NCBI RefSeq assembly: GCF_901709675.1
Contig: NC_051087.1
Coordinates: 6,031,001-6,095,000 of the forward strand
From: Syngnathus acus
Taxonomy: Eukaryota > Chordata > Actinopteri > Syngnathiformes > Syngnathidae
Reading direction: 5' to 3'
DNA: 64,000 nucleotides
The translations under genes and the position numbers were made by a program. Shown here piece by piece: positions 34,248 to 47,697 of this stretch (positions within the stretch are counted from its first letter, which is position 1; each line of letters begins with the position of its first letter). The notes under the pieces are model-generated. The model was not told the origin of the DNA, did no database searches, and was given only the letters and a program-made list of their open reading frames with translations.

Positions 34248-35424
34248 GAACAAGAAAAAATTCTTCCTGCATACTTCGGCCTTGCTGGACTACGAGGTCA
34301 CCAAAGAGTACAGCGTCACTATTGTGGCAGTAGATTCCGGAAGCCCGAGTCTTTCCAGCAACAGTTCCCTGATGGTGCGAGTTGTTGATTACAATGACCA
34401 TCCCCCAATCTTTGCCCAAAGTGTAGTGGAAGTCCACTTTGCAGAAAACAACTCTCCCAACGAGAGGGTCGTCACTGTGGTGGCCGCAGATGCAGACAGT
34501 GGCAAGAACGCAGAGATCGCGTATTCACTGGATCCCGTTTCAAACGGGCCGTTTCATATAGATCCGGATAATGGAGATATTCGGGCTACTGGCATGCTGG
34601 ACCGAGAGCAGCGCGACAGGTATGAACTCAAAGTTATTGCGAAGGACAAGGGCACCCCTCCTTTACAAGGTTCAGCCACTGTTGTTATTCAGGTGACTGA
34701 CCGCAATGACAATGCGCCAAAGTTTGTCCAGGAAGTTTTTACATTCTATGTCAAAGAAAACCTGCTTGCCAACAGTCCAGTCGGCATGGTCACCGTGACA
34801 GATGCCGATGAAGGTGAGAATGCAGAACTCACTCTTTTTGTTGAAATGGATGGACTGGAGGAGAAGAAGAATGGAGAGAAAAGTATGGGAGACGATGGAG
34901 AGAAGGAGCAAGGGGAGATGTTCTCCATCGAGAACAACACGGGCACCATCTTCTCCACGTTGTCATTTGACCGTGAAAAGCTTTCCACCTACACCTTCCG
35001 TGTACGTGCCGTTGACGGAGGAGAGCCTCGTAAAACCGCCACAGCCACCGTGTCACTCTTTGTGACCGATGAGAACGACAACGCCCCCTCCATCACATCT
35101 CCAGCCAACGATTCCTACACGCTGCTGCCACCTGCAAGTAGTGCCCGCACAATCGTCAGGACTGTGACAGCCATAGACTCAGACACCGGCCCAAATGCGG
35201 ATCTTCACTATGCATTAGTTGGAGGGAATCCCTTCAGATTGTTTGAGATCGGCCACTCCAATGGTGTGATCACACTGGCAGAGCCACTGGAACGGCGCCA
35301 CAAAGGTCTGCATCGCCTGGTGGTCAGGGTCAACGACAGTGGAGCCCCCTCGCTCTGCGCCACCGCCCTGGTCCACGTCTTCATCAACGAGAGCTTGGTC
35401 AACGCCTCTCTAGTGGACGCCCAG
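34248..35424 (+). CDS. pcdh7: Protocadherin-7, coding exon 2 (copy B, probable assembly duplicate)
   Basis: Residues 475 (last base) to 867, completing EC4 and encoding EC5-EC7, identical in protein to 16386-17562. It includes the charged EC6 insertion and the phase-0 donor GCCCAG|GTAATA. Complete preservation of a 1.18 kb exon with no substitution supports one locus assembled twice. Confidence 0.9.
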
Positions 35425-36766
35425 GTAATATTTTCATGCAATAGTGCTCCTACACCTCCACAGAAAGCTTGTTCAAGCACGCAGAACGTCAATGAAAAGA
35501 ATCTTAATTGGAAGAGGCAATGAGCTGTCCTGTTTTGGTTCGTGCAAATCGTTCTACCGAGATGGTAATGATAGCCAGACATGATTCTGTTCTCTGATCC
35601 ATTCCAATAATGGCGACACTGATATCGCATTACAAAAGAGGAGGGTACTAATTAAAACTGATTGTAGCTGTTTAAACTAAAGTGCTAAGGCGATTCTTTT
35701 CTTGATAGGATTAAATAAATGGATTCTCCACTCTAGGTTTGTAATTTTCGGACCATTTTGTAGGACTTTAATTGCATCTATATTTGTCCCAGATAAAGAA
35801 TCAGGTTTATTTTGAGGACTATTGACAATGCTGATTTCTTTGTAGTTTGAATCCTGCATGTTTTTTGTCCAATATGACTTCTAATAATGACTGAGGAGTT
35901 AAAATAACGTTTTTTACCAAAGTGGTTCTCCCTTTACGGTACATTGAACGCAGAGCCGAGGGGAATAGGTGTGTGCGAGTGTTGTTTGAGTGAGAAAGGG
36001 ATAGCGAGGACAACGGAGCAAAAGCATGAACGGTGATATTGTGTTGGAGGGAGACAGAGAGGGACTGACTGGCCCAGTTTTGGCCTCCCAGAGTCTGTTG
36101 AAGTATGTTCATTTGAATGGAAGCTGCACTTAAGCCGGGTCGCTTCGCTATAGTAGGCCTGAATATTGATGAGGTTTTGCCGTTTCTGTTGCTGCGCATG
36201 CTGTGCATTAGTATTCAGACATAAAACAAAGTACCTGAGAACACAGTTCAACTCTAAATAAGTCGTTTTCCAAGGGGAAGGAGTAGAATATGAATAAATA
36301 AAACATCTGCACTCATCAATAAGTGTGGTCTTGTGGAACTAAAAAGTTTACTATAGGGAGAAGTAGCTTGTAGAGCAAATTGACTTGACAAAACAGCATT
36401 ACTGTTACAACCAGAAAACAACCACAACAGTCCAAATTACGATTGTGTAGTGGTGGCACAAACCCGGTTTTTCTCCCTAGTCCTCATTAAATTAACAAAA
36501 TCCCCATTCCATTATGCTTGAAAAATGGCTCAGTTAATCTACAAATGCTGAAAGGTAATAACCACAAACATTTCCCTCTCTGGTGTGCATCAAGTAAATT
36601 GAATTGACTAGTAATTAAATCGACTCTGGGGCCACGTGCTAATGTCATATGTTCCAAAAAGCGTGTTGTTTTCTCCCACAAGGTGATCTAGTTTGGAGTG
36701 TTTTTCTACAAAGGTCTCCAACTGACACATCTGATAGTCCCCGATAAATTTCGCTTTGACTTAATG

Positions 36767-37100
36767 CAGGGGTGTCAAACTCGTTTTTTTCGTGGGCCGC
36801 ATTGTAGTCATAGCTTCTTTCGGTGTGCCATTATGACTGTCAACCCAAATAAATGTATGAGCGCCTCATATTATATACAGTAAAAGCTACAAAACAAACT
36901 GACAAATAACTCGTTTTCAAATCAGACGAGTAAAAACTGGTCAAATATTAAAATATATATACTATATATTATTAAAAGTGAAGACAATTTGCAATTCTAG
37001 TAATGACACACAAATGCGATGCACAATTTGTCTTCGCGGGCCACATAAAATGATGTGGCAGGCCGTATCTGGCCCCCGGGCCTTGAGTTTGACACCTGTG
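36767..37100. mobile_element. hAT-like MITE with 8-bp target duplication (copy B)
   Basis: Same 334-base element as 18906-19239, with the ACTTAATG duplications at 36759-36766 and 37101-37108. Confidence 0.85.
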
Positions 37101-39291
37101 ACTTAATGTCTTCCATTGACTCCATAGAAAATTCACAATTTTGGGTTTTAGGATATTTTAAGGGCATTGGTGAACGTCTATCAAGGCATAGTAATTGGAT
37201 ACAAGCCAATACACGTTAGAATCACCAAGGTTTCACTCGAGAGTAGAACGACAAAGGGCAAAATGAACAACAAGAGAGCTTTGGGGGCTATTACAGCTGA
37301 ACATTTGGTAAGTGTTGTAACAGTGGTGCTGACAGGAGAAATAAAAGACAATCGGCCTAAGTGACCAGGGCCATTGAATCTAACAATAGGCTATAATGTG
37401 TCCATATTTGATTACAATATATTCATAGTTTAATTTGATTGCAGAGAAGGAGAAATTGAGTAGAAGCCAGTGAAGAGGCAATACCTCCATCGAATAATGA
37501 AGTCAAACTGAGTGGTGGATAGATGCCAGATGTAATTAGGCAGGGGGGAAAAGCCTGCTAGTGCCACAACATCATGACAGGAAATTGGTCTTTTTTTTTT
37601 TTTTTTATCCATCAGTGCTGGTGTTCGCTAATTAGCAACAATACAACGATGCTGTCTGAGCTAGTTATTTTAGACATTGTTGTCATGGTTCAACTTGAGC
37701 ATGCTTTTATACGTACATCACAATTGCACTCTTTTGTAAATCTGAATGAAGATTCCGAGATCATGATAATGCAGAAACAAGCAAGAACATTTCCATGTAA
37801 CTCTGTGTTAAAGCATGAGTATGAAGAAAAAGACCCAGTTCACATTTCACCAGATTGGTTAGCTTGCTGATTTCATATGAATATTTTATTGCATACAAAA
37901 TGAACGTGACCCTATGGGAGAGCTGAAACAAATTCTTCAAACAAGCTCAACTTTAAAAGCTCACTGCTCTGACATGGACTACATGTGGCCAAACACTTAA
38001 TTAGGGCTTTAAAACAAAACTCAACACTTTGGTTTTCAGTGATGTAATGTGTTGAACAATGTTCGTTGACCTCAAAGTAACAGTGTCAACATTTTAGGAG
38101 GTCTTTAATACAATGTGAAAAACGTTGAGCTGCCCAACTGCATAAAATAATATTCGTTACGATAGTAGTATATGTAGTAAATTATAAATTCATCTCTTGA
38201 GAGCAGGTCTCATTCCTTGCAGTCTAACAAGGGAAGAAATGAACTGCTATTTAAAAGTCCGCCCAGAATGAGCTCAGTAACATTCCCGAAGCAAAAACAC
38301 ATGAGCCTACGTTCAGTTTATGTTCACCCAAAATATGGAGTTCATGAACTTTCATTGACTGAACTTGTATACAGGTTGTAATGATTGGCAGGTGAGACTA
38401 TGCACTAGCACTACAGATGGGATCTATACCAAGCAGAGTCTAGGATATCACTCTTAGAGGCTTAATTTGATTCATCCAGTATGGACTCACCAGAGACAGT
38501 ATATTGTGGCAATAAACTGGATTAGCTGGGCAGGCAAACCCAAGAAAGGGCCTAATACTTCTTGGGTGAATGCTACAACTATAAATGGTCACTAAAATGG
38601 TGCCTGCGGGCACCTAGTAGACCCAAAGAACCACGAGTAAAACGCGAGCCTGTTCAAGAATAGCTCGAGGGACATGCCGTAATATTCTGAGCTAATTGTT
38701 TGCTTCAAATAATTGATTACATGAACCCATCAATGGAAATATAGTTGTTAAGTACTTTGTGTATTTAAGTTTAATCAATGAATATTAAATTTAATTATTG
38801 AGGTTTTTTTCCCATAATAATAAAGCTTTAGTTCCCAAATATTTCATTTTTTTCTTTTATCTTAAGGCTATGATTACTTTTGTTTCTACGTGTGAATGCA
38901 TCCTAACATATCTGCATGATTGCCTTGGTGCAGGGCTTCTTTATCCTTCATCATTAAAAGAAGTGGTACTTGACACTACCCTTGGCTGAGGTTTTACACT
39001 TTACGCATTCCCCACCTGGATAATTAAGTGATGAATTAATTATAATAGCTGACGCCTCCAAACTGCAGCTCTCTTGCAAATACGCCCAGCTACAACTGAG
39101 ATCTAAATTTGGAATCAATAGCATGGTCACAGGAGAACATGTTATGGTCACAGCATCTGCTTCTGCAGTGGGAATAAGATCATTCCCATGAGAGCACAGT
39201 ATGGAAATGCAAGTGTCAAGCTCAGCTGGAACAAAGTTTGTTGCGGAATGGAAGATTCCTTTGGGAATTTGACAGGGATTCTAAAAGACAC

Positions 39292-39375
39292 TATATATAT
39301 ATATAAGGTATATATAAATATATATTTATTTATTTATTTTTGGTTTTTAAATATATATCAATTTAATTGATCATT

Positions 39376-39406
<31 letters not shown>

Positions 39407-39433
39407 TTTTTTTTTTTTTAAATGATAAATATA

Positions 39434-39466
<33 letters not shown>
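39292..39466. repeat. TA-rich microsatellite and palindrome block (copy B)
   Basis: Equivalent to 21428-21602. It is notable that even this unstable block has the same length in both copies. Confidence 0.85.
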
Positions 39467-39470
<4 letters not shown>

Positions 39471-40873
39471 GTATAAACACACTTCCAATGACCCATTATA
39501 TCGTCAGAACCATACCAGCAAAAGAACGGCAGTCTGCGACGTCTTGTCAAACACGATAAATCACAATTTTCGACCAGATATTTTTGCTCATTTTAAACCT
39601 GTCTGAGCAATGTGATCCTTTTTCTTTTTTTAAATCTAATAATGTTCTAGCCGTAACAAGGCAGAGTTGAGTGATTTCTGTGACAAAATGCAGACAATCC
39701 GTAACAGTTGGCAGCTCTGACCAAGCAAGTTACACAGAGTAGCACTCACCAAAGCATTGCTGGAGAAGAGTCTTTTACACGGTTATTGCAAACCCCGGAC
39801 CACGTACTCACCTTCACCCTCGCTATTTTTGCAATTCATTCCCGAATAGTCTTAGAATTAATCCGCCAGAATGTTGCAGGGATTACTTGAGGATATCATT
39901 TCCAGCCTTGACAGGAGAGAAGAAATTGTCACATGAGCTTTGAGACGACATGTCAGGGCTGCATAATGAGGTGTCTAACGAACAGACAGCTTACATGTGG
40001 AGTCATGTAACTGCGGACATATATATCAGCATGTGTCTCCGTTTCTCTCTTGTCTATATAAAATGATTTTCTCAGTATTGCTTTAAAGATATTGATCAGG
40101 TTATTAGAAATTAGAAAAGCAGAACTGCCAAAGCTCAGTGTCACCAACCAAGCAGAAGTCCATAAGCAGTAATAAATCTATTTCTTGAAACAATTCTTGT
40201 TATGAGATTAGAGTATATGTATGCATTGATATCAGTGTTGGCCATAACTGGAAGATTGGAGTCTTGGAATCGTGTTTAAAGTGTAAAGCATATTGATTCA
40301 AATAGTTTCACGTCAGCAGGAGAAATGTATGGCAGGCTTACGCGTCACTATCCTTCCAAATCTCCATGGAAAAAAAGGATAACAAATCTTGCATAAATCC
40401 ACTCCCACACTTGCCTTCACAATACCAGCTTTGTATGCTGAAGAGACAACGCTTGTAATGGGGATACAGTCATTTTCTGCCTTTGACTTTTTTGTATTTG
40501 TCCTTTTTTGTGCACACGTATTGACTGCTGCTTCTTCTTTGACTGTGTGACCTTGAAGTCAGCACATTCCTTCATTTCTTTTTTAACATCTGCTTTAAAC
40601 CACTTAATCTGAGCTATTTCCCGTTCGACCTAGATGATGCATACAATCGGATTACGGACGTAATTTAAAATGCTACAACCTTGACGCAAGACAAATTATA
40701 TATTTAGTGACACTCCACGTGTCTGGGAATAACGGAGAGGATCACCATAAAACACAGTGATAGGTTTAATTAAGATGAAGATGCTGTTTGATGTTTTTCT
40801 GTGTCTCACACCTACTGTGTCATTGTCGATTAAGGCTTTTTTATTTTTTAAACCCGACTGTGATTTGTCTCTT

Positions 40874-40940
40874 GGCAGCACAGTGGTTATCACCGGTGGC
40901 TCACCGCTAGAATGTTTTGTGTGGGATCTCCTTTTGGCTC
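40874..40940. repeat. Degenerate fish interspersed repeat fragment (copy B)
   Basis: Equivalent to 23009-23075, with the same weak family assignment. Confidence 0.35.
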
Positions 40941-41123
40941 AAACCTTAATTTGACTTCAGATCTTTCACTGTATTACAAATGAAATGCACAATGGTCATT
41001 TTGGTAATTGTTGGGTGTTGTCCCAGGTTTGAGTTTGTTTGCTTGCTGAAAATCTTAGCTTAGTCCAAATTTGCTTCTTAACCCTTATAACTCTGTGGCT
41101 CTCTCTTGTTGTTTTCTTTCCAG

Positions 41124-41909
41124 GTAAGCCGAAGCTTGCAGGCTCCACTGTCACTGGACATTGCAGGAGACCCAGACAGTGAGCGTGCATTAGGTAAACA
41201 GCGGCTCAGTGTCGCCATCGGTGTCCTGGCGGGAGCCGCCGCTGTCATCCTGGTCATCCTCCTTGTAGTCACGGCAAGGCAATGCGGCGCTCAAGGCAAG
41301 AATGGCTACGAAGCCGGTAAGAAGGAGCCCGAAGAAGATTTCTTCACTCCGTCAGGGGCCCAACCGCAGGTCGGCCGTGGCGGCGGATCCGACCGAGGCC
41401 GTAAACCTCGACGGGACAAGCGCAATGGAAGCGGTGGTGGCACCGCAGCCGGAGCTGGCAAGTCAGACAGGTCACTCTACAGCGGTATCGTCACCGTAAA
41501 CGGGCTTCGCCGCCACCCTAATGATGATGATGAGGAGGAGGATATTAGCAGTGCGAGTGAGCGTCTGGCAGCACGCTACTGCGCCGTGGACGGTGACCCC
41601 GGCAGTCCGAGAATGGGCGGTGGCAGGCGGCACCAGTCAAGCCCGGATTTGGCCAGGCACTACAAGTCCAGCTCGCCTCTTCCTGCAGTCAATCTCCAAC
41701 CTCACTCCCCTCCAGCTGAAGGGAAGAAGCATCAGGCAGTCCAGGAGCTGCCGCCCTCCAACACCTTTGTGGGCAGCGGGGGCTGCGTGGGGAGCACCGG
41801 CTCTAGCAGCAGCAGCAGCGGGGGCAGCGGGAATGGCGACGCCATGTCCCTGGGATCAGACCAATGCTCGGAGTACGGGTGCCAGACTGGGAACAAGTAC
41901 AACAAACAG
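41124..41909 (+). CDS. pcdh7: Protocadherin-7, coding exon 3 (copy B, probable assembly duplicate)
   Basis: Residues 868-1129, identical in protein to 23259-24044: juxtamembrane segment, transmembrane helix, and cytoplasmic tail with the conserved [15 protein letters not shown] and CSEY blocks. The donor AAACAG|GTAGAA follows. The next exon of the gene would have to lie more than 22 kb further on, beyond this window, since none is recognisable before 64000. Confidence 0.9.
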
Positions 41910-41936
41910 GTAGAACACTTTGAGAAGTTACTCTGA
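41910..41936 (+). CDS. pcdh7: Possible alternative C-terminus by intron read-through (copy B)
   Basis: Read-through adds VEHFEKLL and a TGA stop, exactly as at 24045-24071. Confidence 0.35.
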   Translation, partial: VEHFEKLL

Positions 41937-44900
41937 GTCCTATTTAATTTGCTTTGACTCTGCTGCCCCTTTTGTGTTAAAATTCAAAACCATGCTGAAT
42001 ATTGACACTAAGCCACTTCGTTCTGTCTGGCTGTCGTGCTCTTTGTCCGCGTCATACCGGCGGATTGCCGTCGTCTCCTCCCTGGCTTCATGTCTTCTTA
42101 TTTACACATCAGCTGACATACTCTACGCACACCCCGCAGCTCACATCTAAACACCGTTTTATCTCCGCAAAATAGCTGCCAGTGTGTGCGCAGCCACGCA
42201 CACATCAGCATCCAATGCCTGTGAGACATGTGTTGGTACCCTGCTGTTTAAATGCGTTTGCGCTCAGCGTCATATGTTAGCAAGATCTAACAAAAGGGAC
42301 AATAAGTCGAACCCCCACTGAACCACAGTATATTGATGGATGTTTTTGCTTGTATACACCCTGAGGTGTTCAGAGGATAGGTGGCCACAGAGGGAGTGGG
42401 CAGATAGCTGCATCCAACAGGCTAATCAGTCATGTTATATTTCATTCCATCTTCTCAATCGCTTCTTTCTCTTGACTTTAGAATAAATGTGTATTCCTTG
42501 AGCGATGCATTTCCAAAGCAGTGCCAGGATATGAAAAGCGGAAGTCCGGCTGACAAATAAATACTGCAGTCCACCTTGGCTTTTACCCACACGCATCGAC
42601 CTCATCTATCATCTTAGATGCACTGACACAGCATGGTCTCGCAAGTCCGAGGGGAGTGCCGCTCTGAGTGATGCTTGAGTGACAGCTCAACCCTCTTAAA
42701 GGGCCAGCGTCTTGTTTGTGTGACTGACGGCTCGAGATTTATCCTCCCTGTGGTGAAAAAGTGCTGATGTGGTCATTAAAAGAGAACCAGAGGAGCTTCT
42801 TAGGCTAATCAATTCATACACAGGACCCGCTGATCCTGCTGAAGACACACATTCACAAATACACAAACACGCACACGTGAAGGAGTGCACGCAAAATAAT
42901 GCACACACACACTTATGAGGTTAATCCATTACGGAGTCAATCCTCTTAATCTGCCTTTCCCAGGGTAAGAAAATGCTTACTGGGAGAGTTTTGGTCTTCA
43001 TGCTTACGTGCACTCAAAACATGCCAGCACACATTGAAGGACGGGCAGACCCACAAACTGACAGCGTAATGAATTATTGATTGTACGGAGTAATTAACTC
43101 CTCCGCAGCAGCCATGGGTATACCATCCGCTATCCCAAGTCCATCCCAAAACATTTCACACGCAGTCGTTCCTTGTCGTGAAGACTGCGGTTGCTTGTAG
43201 GTGTCTGAATTTATTAACACAAACCGTTTCCACACCGAGGTTTGTGTTGTTTGGGGTGCGACTTTGTGCTCGGGTGATGGCTTAATTCAAGTGCATTTTA
43301 TATGTGAATGCAAGTGAGAGATAGACTCGGGGACTAAAAGGTGGCGGGGATGTGCTAAATGTGGCAAGCTGGGCCGCTGACAGAATTGGGAGTAGCAGTA
43401 CAGAGGGAGGGGAAGGGAATTATACGAAGCAGGGAGATGAAGTAACGAGATGGGAGGATGAAGTTTAAATTCCCGAGCTACTTTACTACGCCAGAAAAAG
43501 GCAGTATAAATGAAAAATCATAATCAGAGCCACTAGGGAGCTGCAAATAAAGAGTAAAAATGGCTGATTGGACAAAACAATTGGGCATTGTGGATGACGG
43601 GTTGGATTGCATTGGGAAAAAACAGCATGGCAAATCTGTTCAATCACTGGCTTTTGGTTTTTAAATACATCCAAAACCACAGCGTCCAACGGCTCTGTAT
43701 TTTTGTGTTGTCCATCTGTCCCTGCCATGCTTAACAACACCTGGAGCAAATTTGCTTGCATCTGGCACAGACGTCTATTTAAGGATGAACTGATGGCATT
43801 TGGAGGATGAAGGTCAAGGGCACGGGGATCCGACATTCTTTTTTTGTACAGTACTTCCAAGATGCCTGGGCTAATAGACAAACAGAATAAAATGATGACT
43901 AAAGCTTAACTTAACAACGCTTTAGATCCGTTTTTTTTTTTTTTTACATTGCTAGCACATAAAGAAAAGGGAAAGACACTCTGAGCAGGTTTCACAGCAC
44001 AAAATGTTAGAACTGTACAAAAAATAAAAAAAATGGTCATGAAGACAAATGTTTGGGTTGTTGTTCCATATCACTACAATTACGATTATAATGTTATATT
44101 TAAATTAAATAAAACACAATATTAATCAAAACTGAGATTTATTATCCTACCACGCATTGATCTTATTACATTGGGAAGGTGAGCAAGTTGTCAAGAAGGA
44201 CTTTTTGTCAAGAAGCTGCCACACGATACTGTCACACGGTTTAAATCATTCAACGCCACTCAGCAAAAAAATGAAAAAAGGGGTAATGTCCTTCCAGTGG
44301 ATATTTTTTCATGCTAGTACCAACATTTTTCGGTCAGTCCCCAAAATATCCATTAAAAGTAGAAGGTTGCACGATAGCTTCCGAGCAAATGGAGAGAGGG
44401 AAAGAGAGAGAATTGGAGGGGGTGTTGGTTTGGGTGGCAGCCAAAGAGCGAGAGTGGACTGCTGAGATGTGGGTCATCAGGATACCCGGTGGCATCAGGA
44501 CACATTAATGATCACAGCGGTCACATGGCACTGAAGTCAATATGGGCAAAGTGGCCTCGTTTTGCCCTCAAACCACTGGCACCACACACACACAAAGCTA
44601 CACAGCAATTCTTCCTGACTAATGTCCGCAATCATTTCTCTGCTGTGTCCATTTATTCATTCGCAGTTCTCGTCATTTTTGTCACTCGTCTTTATATAAG
44701 GTGTAATGTCACCTTGAGGAATGCTTTTCATTCTAACACAGCACTTTTCCTCCCTTTTTTACCTGAGTTCGACTTTGACCTTTGGCGCTTGTTTTGTTCC
44801 CCCGCTGTGTCCGCCATATGCGTGGGCAGGCTACCTTTGTGCCGTCCCTCGGCCTGCTCTGACCTCTAATAGATGAACTCAGCGTTTTCACCGTTTCTTT

Positions 44901-46130
44901 TACCGTAGTGAGCATTTTTTTTTTTGCTCCAAGTGTGTCCACCGAGCGAGAGGTCCACAAAGCAGTATCGAACCGGGGACACACACACACACACACATCC
45001 AAGGAGTAATCAATGGTGCCTTAACAAGGCCAGGACTTCAGGTGGGTTGACATTGCAGTTTTTAGTTCCTTAGATGGCAAAACAGGAGAAGGTCATCCCT
45101 AGCGTCTCAGCACATCAGAAACCTCTTTGATTAGACGGGCCAAGGACAAACTACCAAAATGAGTCTGTCACGAATCATCCGGACAGTCTTGTTCATCTAA
45201 TTGGACTGTATGGACGGATGTGGGTGAAGCGATTAGGATTATAAAATTGAAAAGCAGCTTTTCATTTCTGCGAAATCCCCTCAGGATTAAATATGATGAG
45301 CGTCTGTCACGGACTGACACCGGGGCCGGCACGTCACTTGAGCGCATCCGCATTAAGGTCGAAGGGGTGAAGGCGCTGTCAGCCATGTAAGCGGGAAGCG
45401 CACAAGGCGTTCCTGTCGCTCTCTTCTTTCTGGCTGTTACACAGCCGCCTTAACCGACCCGTAACCCCCTGTCAGCATGATACCAAAACACCGACACATT
45501 CATTAAAGTCACGGTGAGTTCAGGGCACGCACTCGGCCGTACACTTGAGTGGGAGTTGAGAGTGAGCGAGAGGTGAAGTAGGACAAGGTAAGCAAAGCGG
45601 AGATCACCCAATGAGCCAGAGCAAAAAAAAAAAGGATCTAGTGACCTGGAGACAAAGGGTGAGAGGCAGGGAGGGTGCTTGTGGGGTTGGTGCAGTCAGC
45701 GGACATCAGGGTGGGAACATGAGCCACAAGTGTGGGAGAGGATTGGGAGACAAGGTTGAAGAAAGGTTCAAATGGATCCAGATGCTTGTTTTTGTTCAGT
45801 GCCTTGTGAATATTGATTTACACTTGACTCATATGAGAACTCAAGGGAATATTTGGGGTTGAAAGATGCCTCCGCAGCTCTGTTGTTCTAACAAAAGATT
45901 TACGCCAGCGCTTTTACATCCCACATTCACTAGCGAGGTCAGTTAAAAGAAATTGCATGGACTAATTTGATTTATTCTTTTAAAAATAAAAAATCAGCAG
46001 TAAACTAATAATGGGAAGAACTAGACGGGGGTGTGGTGGCCTCTGCCTTGATCCTTCTCTGCATTTTTAAACTTGTGCCTACTTTTTTGATAGTTGCTTA
46101 CAAAGTTTGTTAGATGGAGTTGTTGACACG

Positions 46131-46635
46131 CAACATGGACACAAGTATTGGGACATCACACCTCAAGAAAATAAGAATGGAGGAATAGAGTTGGAGAAAA
46201 AAAAAATCTACATATATATATCCTTGTGTTCTTTTCTGACCATTGTTTCTACCTGTTCTTGTTAGCCCCGCCCCTTTTGTCTTCCAATCAGCTCCCTCAG
46301 CCACTTGTCTCTTGTTCAGGTGTTCCAAGTTGTCTTGTCAGTTTGTTTGTATATAGTTCCTCCCTTTCTGTTCAGTCTTCCTTTGTCCTCTGTCCTATGT
46401 TATGCTGTGTGTCTTTTCCTGTCCTTTTTCTCCCCCACCAAGTCATGTCCGAATTTGTTTTGCTAGTTATTTTGATACTTTGTTGCCTGTTGTTTTGATC
46501 TCTTGTTTCTTTAGTTTTCCCATGATTTCTTCTTTGCCTGATTTTGTTCTTTAAATTGTTTTTTTTTTGTATTGAGCCCCATCCCCACGTTCTTGTTTCC
46601 CTAAACCTGGTTCATCCATTCCCCACTTCGTGACA
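46131..46635. repeat. Composite interspersed repeat, retroelement-like tail (copy B)
   Basis: Equivalent to 28265-28770, with several single-base differences in T runs. Confidence 0.4.
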
Positions 46636-47660
46636 ACCACATTTTAATTTTTTGTCCAACTCGGCTTTATTTTAGCAGCGATTCAAACACAAATCTTCAA
46701 ATCTCTGGTGTGAATCATTTTAAGATTAACCAGCAGGAAAATGTAAATGTTCAGCTAGCATGCTCCAAGTAGACTGAGGTCGTTGCTGGTTTTGACCTCT
46801 CTTCATCCAATTCAGTAATTATTTCCTAATACGTCATCGTCCACTATAATCTGTACTTGTATGAGAGCAGAAGTTGGTTGCCACGGCTCTCCACATCCAC
46901 TTAAGAAAGGAATGAAGAGCTGCTGCTGTGCTGCTTCTCACACACATCATCATCATGTAAATCCACATGTCCTCCACGGGATATGAGGATTAGACCTCAA
47001 AAGGTTTTATTGAGGTATTTAGGTAAGGGTTAAGGCTACTTTGTAGGCTTCACAGAATGAAAGTCAGTGGTAAGTCCTCACTCTAAATGACATTCGGTCA
47101 CCACAGGGGAGTCGTTTCTGCAAGACAACCCTCCTAAAAAAACAAAACAAAAAAAAAGGGAATTGGAAAGCTTGCAGGAGTCCCCCCCCCACCCCCCACC
47201 CAACCCACTTGTGGATCAAGGTCACCCTGGTCTGGAATGTGATTGCAAGTTGCATGTCTGTCTAGTCTGTTGAGCACAGCAGATAAAACACACATGCTGA
47301 TAATGTCACAGTGGTAGCAACTCCTCTCCTTGGCCTTTGTTTCAAGTTCTCTGAGAAAATGGCAAGAATGCAGGAATGTCATTCTCACTCACAGGCAAGT
47401 TGAGGCATGGGATACGCACCGCAGACTCCGTCAGATGTGTGATTGCAACACACACACACAGACCAACACACACACAGACCAACCCACTAAAACACGCTCT
47501 TATGAGTACATAATGATGCATAATTACACACATCCATTTCTTATGCACATACTCCCCATTCACCACAAAGCTCTGATAAGAATGTGATGACACATAAGTC
47601 AGGGTAAAAAGTTTTCCTGCTCTTACATCAGTTTCTCCTTCCATTCCCTCTGGATGGAGG

Positions 47661-47697
47661 CACACACACACACACACACACATACACACACGCACAC
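47661..47697. repeat. (CA)n microsatellite (copy B)
   Basis: Equivalent to 29790-29825, with a slightly different unit count. Confidence 0.85.

Larger units (their letters stand above)
35425..41123 (+). other. pcdh7: pcdh7 intron 2 (copy B), ~5.7 kb
   Basis: Equivalent to 17563-23258 with a net 3-base difference. The ones I found are all homopolymer length changes, for example in T runs near 35810, 37590, 38805 and 40490. It holds the same hAT-like MITE, TA-rich block and degenerate repeat. Confidence 0.8.
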